DNA of 58,898 bases, from contig NZ_CAKZNK010000010.1 in assembly GCF_937129525.1 (NCBI RefSeq), forward strand, positions 1-58,898, written 5' to 3'. The DNA comes from an uncultured Chloroflexus sp. (lineage in GTDB: Bacteria; Chloroflexota; Chloroflexia; Chloroflexales; Chloroflexaceae). The notes beneath the pieces were generated by a model. The model had not been told where the DNA came from. It was given only the letters and a program-made list of their open reading frames with translations, and did no database searches. Below, piece after piece: positions 56,470 to 58,898 of the stretch (positions are counted from its first letter, which is position 1; the number at the start of each line of letters is the position of its first letter). The position numbers and the translations under genes were made by a program.

Positions 56470-57042
56470 TCAACCCCGCGCTGCGCGCGCCTGTCGCACA
56501 ATCTCTTCGATCTGGCCGAGGTGATCCCAGGCATGGGCAAGCCCCAACGCATAGCGACCACGCGCATCCACCGGTGACGCGCCCGGCCATGGTTCGGCCA
56601 GGTAATCGAGGTGTGGTTGATCGGGCCACATCTGCAACGAGGCATGCAGCATCCGGCGGCTTTCCGCTAACCGCTGTCGAATCTGCGCCATAGTCGTCAC
56701 CGTTTCCCACGGCACTTCATAGCGTGACCGGCCATGCAACTGCACCCCACGCGCCATCTCAGCGGCCAGAAAGGCCGATTCTTCACACGAAGCAGTCAGA
56801 TGGACGATCACGTGACCGAGCGTCCAGGCCTGATTAACTGCATTCGGGTCACTGGCAAAGGGATCATGAGCTTTTGGATCAATCGGCTGAAAGGTTACAT
56901 CGGCATCGGTACAATCGGCAATCAGCCGTTCAATGGTGTCATAGATCTCATCAGTTTCGGCGCGCAAATCGGCAACGGTGAGATCACTCACCAATTCTTG
57001 CATCGCGCGCTCTCGGCGGTAAAGCGCCGCATAATCGAGCAT
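56470..57042 (-). CDS. DinB-like family protein
   Basis: A 190-residue helical protein with the DinB/DUF664-type layout: an N-terminal helix ([15 protein letters not shown]), [23 protein letters not shown], and [15 protein letters not shown] near the C-terminus, which supply the three conserved metal-binding histidines. The family binds a divalent metal and some members transfer thiol or maleyl groups; the substrate is unknown. ATG 57042 has a GCGAGGAG site, and a TTG at 57066 is an unlikely alternative. It is followed by a terminator shared with the convergent xdh-type gene. Confidence 0.82.
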   Translation of the reverse strand: MLDYAALYRRERAMQELVSDLTVADLRAETDEIYDTIERLIADCTDADVTFQPIDPKAHDPFASDPNAVNQAWTLGHVIVHLTASCEESAFLAAEMARGVQLHGRSRYEVPWETVTTMAQIRQRLAESRRMLHASLQMWPDQPHLDYLAEPWPGASPVDARGRYALGLAHAWDHLGQIEEIVRQARAARG

Positions 57043-57087
57043 AGCAAACTCCTCGCAATGCAACAATTGCTGCTGACACGAAAAGCT

Positions 57088-58455
57088 TTATCGGCCTAGC
57101 CGCTCGAGCAATTTGCAATAGGCCACCTGACCTTTGCGGAAGCTGCTCAGGCGGAAGAATTCATCAGGCGAATGCGCGCGCTCGTCATCGAGGCCGAAGG
57201 CAAAATTGCTGGTGTAGGCGCCGAGCTGGCGCTGGAAGAGGGTGCAAACCGGGATCGAACCACCACTGCGCACATAGTATGGCTCGCGTCCGTACAGCTC
57301 GACCAGTACATCCCGAACGGCAACATTACCGGGATCATCCTCTGGAATGAGGTACGGATAGGCCTGGAAAGCCAATGGCGTCACTGTCACCGTCACGCCG
57401 GGAGGAGTATGCCGTTTGATATGTGCCTGTAGCAGATCGAGAATGGTCTGCGGATCCTGATCGGGTACCAGACGGCAGGTAATCTTGGCGTGCGCTTCGG
57501 CGGGCAGCACCGTCTTGACCCCCTCTTGCTGGAAACCACCCCAGATACCGTTTACCTCAAGCGTAGGTCGCACCCACTCACGTTCGCGTGGGGTAAAACC
57601 GGCCTCGCCGAAAAGATCTGGCACGCCGAGCGACTCCTTCAGCTTCGCTTCGTCGAACGGGATTGCAGCGATGCGCGCGCGATCGGCTGGCGTAAGCGGA
57701 CGCACCTGATCGTAGAAACCGGGAATGGTGATCATGCCGTCATCTGAGCGCATCGAGGCGAGAATCTGCACCAGAGCGTGGATGGGGTTTTGCACGACTC
57801 CCCCGTACATCCCTGAATGCAGATCCATTTTGGCGGCGCGGACATCGATCTGCACCCCGCAACCACCGCGTAAACCAACCAGAATCAGCGGCTGATCTTC
57901 ACTCCACTGGCCACCATCGGCGCTCAACACCAGATCACACGCAAATCGCTCTCGTTCGCGCTGCAAGAACGATGGAATCTGAGGGCTACCGATCTCTTCC
58001 TGCCCTTCGAGGAAGAATTTGACATTAACCGGTAGCGAACCACTGCTCTGCAACAATGCCTCAACTGCCAGGATTGGAATGAGCATGTTGCCTTTATCGT
58101 CACTGGCGCCGCGCGCATAGATGCGGTCGTGTTCGATATGCGGCTCGAAGGGTGGATGCGTCCAGAGATCGAGTGGATCAACCGGCTGCACATCGAAGTG
58201 GCCGTAGATCAAAACCGTCGGTTTATCGGGCGCATGCAACCAGTCGGCATACACGACCGGATGGCCGCCGGTGGGTAAAATGGCAACGTGCTCCAGCCCG
58301 GCTGCAGTCAGGCGATTTGCCACCCATTCGGCAGCGCGCAAGACATCGTTGGCGTGAGCCGAAATTGCCGAGATGCTGGGAATGCGAAGGAAATCGACCA
58401 GTTCGGACAGAAAACGGTCTTGATGTTCGACGAGATAGCTGTTCCAATTTGGCAT
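57088..58455 (-). CDS. M20 family dipeptidase
   Basis: A 455-residue metallopeptidase of the CNDP/PepV-like M20 group. The binding motifs are LIYGHFDVQPV (His, metal 1), YARGASDDKGN (bridging Asp), FFLEGQEEIGSP (catalytic Glu pair) and LVLSADGGQW (Asp). The lid domain carries LDLHSGMYGG-type sequence, K-M-D-L-H-S-G-M-Y. It hydrolyses dipeptides or related amides in the cytosol. ATG 58455 has GAGAGGAGCG upstream; TTG 58461 is in frame but unlikely. It is 45 bases upstream of the DinB-like gene, and the two may form an operon. Confidence 0.93.
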   Translation of the reverse strand: MPNWNSYLVEHQDRFLSELVDFLRIPSISAISAHANDVLRAAEWVANRLTAAGLEHVAILPTGGHPVVYADWLHAPDKPTVLIYGHFDVQPVDPLDLWTHPPFEPHIEHDRIYARGASDDKGNMLIPILAVEALLQSSGSLPVNVKFFLEGQEEIGSPQIPSFLQRERERFACDLVLSADGGQWSEDQPLILVGLRGGCGVQIDVRAAKMDLHSGMYGGVVQNPIHALVQILASMRSDDGMITIPGFYDQVRPLTPADRARIAAIPFDEAKLKESLGVPDLFGEAGFTPREREWVRPTLEVNGIWGGFQQEGVKTVLPAEAHAKITCRLVPDQDPQTILDLLQAHIKRHTPPGVTVTVTPLAFQAYPYLIPEDDPGNVAVRDVLVELYGREPYYVRSGGSIPVCTLFQRQLGAYTSNFAFGLDDERAHSPDEFFRLSSFRKGQVAYCKLLERLGR

Positions 58456-58517
58456 AGCCAACAGCGCTCCTCTCCAGGTACAGATCGCAGACGTTCAGCA
58501 TTTGCTGCGATACGGGC

Positions 58518-58523
58518 ATTATA
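58518..58523 (-). promoter_or_regulatory. Candidate -10 element of the peptidase gene
   Basis: TATAAT read on the minus strand lies about 62 bases upstream of the peptidase start. The expected -35 position holds no good match, so this is weak. A small CGCAG...CTGCG hairpin sits in the leader. Confidence 0.35.
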
Positions 58524-58898
58524 ACGCGGTTAGTGAGAGTATGCCTGCGCTACACCCCTTCTATGACAGCCAGGAAACGAAACCCTGCGTTCCTCCGCAA
58601 AGGAGAAGGTTCCCTCCCGCAGTCAGGCATCACGGCAAACTGCCGCAGACGGCAAGCGAACGCAGTGTTGCAATCGCTTGCACCCGTTGGCGTGTTGGTG
58701 AAGGTCTCCAGAATCAATCTCATGATCAGCGATTGTTCTTTCTGATCGACTCGTCAGCCCAAACTTGACGCCTTACCCGATCGGTAGACGATGACCAGAC
58801 ATGCAAGGTCAACTTAAGGAGCAGATCCACTCTCACCTTTTGCCCGCATTGCAGCTATGAAGCTGGAGCAAAGAATGACTCAGACAATCAACACACAA
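58524..58898. other. Terminal intergenic stretch
   Basis: About 375 bases at the end of the window with no convincing gene or RNA. No ribosome-binding sites or family-like sequences were found. A gene may begin beyond the edge. Confidence 0.45.

Overview
The window looks like chromosomal DNA of a filamentous anoxygenic phototroph of the Chloroflexales, probably a Chloroflexus-type organism. This is an inference. It rests on moderately high GC, secreted beta-propeller and beta-helix proteins ending in a short YxPxV-type tail, the (GCGATAG)n-type intergenic repeats, and thermophile-like short forms of several enzymes. There are no rRNA or tRNA genes, no phage and no intact insertion sequence. 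About fifty protein genes are arranged in compact operons, many with 4-base ATGA stop/start overlaps.

Layout: 1-1.6 kb is a decayed accessory patch with heptanucleotide repeats in inverted orientation, a three-repeat type I-E CRISPR remnant and a truncated ISAzo13-type transposase. 1.9-4.4 kb holds a two-gene HdrD/DsrK-like iron-sulfur plus cytochrome-b-like membrane module. 4.8-12.4 kb (minus strand) holds three secreted-protein genes: a kelch propeller, a giant beta-helix/DUF11 protein and a lamin-tail protein. The first two each carry an in-frame stop just after the signal peptide. 12.9-16.3 kb (minus) is the transglutaminase/alpha-E/circularly permuted ATP-grasp trio. 16.8-19.8 kb has a YbaK deacylase, an adenosine-specific kinase, an unknown protein and a tandem GNAT protein. 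20-23.8 kb is a manganese-type ABC importer behind a promoter that overlaps a DtxR/MntR-like operator. 23.9-26 kb is KtrA/KtrB potassium uptake, followed by hemW.

27.3-34.2 kb is the most coherent pathway. A SAM-I riboswitch with its own promoter precedes mtnA, a UROD/MetE-like TIM-barrel protein, a PfkB (adenosine-type) kinase, a Gfo/Idh/MocA oxidoreductase, ahcY and metK. Together they make S-adenosylmethionine, regenerate it from S-adenosylhomocysteine, dispose of adenosine and salvage methylthioadenosine. A YitT-type membrane protein follows and its end overlaps a convergent ferrous-iron operon, read on the minus strand as feoA-feoA-feoB(GTPase)-feoB(membrane)-feoC. In this operon FeoB is split into two polypeptides. 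A DtxR-family regulator lies immediately upstream.

39.4-48.1 kb (minus) is the transcription/translation cluster nusA-ylxR-infB-rbfA-methyltransferase-nrnA-truB-alaX. nusA has a long structured leader ending in a terminator-like hairpin, and its protein carries an unusual C-terminal extension. 48.2-58.5 kb holds a multi-pass membrane protein, gyrB, a DUF4349 lipoprotein, a DUF3352 protein, an orphan xanthine-dehydrogenase-type molybdopterin subunit, a DinB-like protein and an M20 peptidase. The strongest candidates for new biology are the nusA leader and NusA tail, the UROD/MetE-like protein in the SAM-cycle operon, the HdrD/cytochrome-b module, and the paired interrupted secreted-protein genes.
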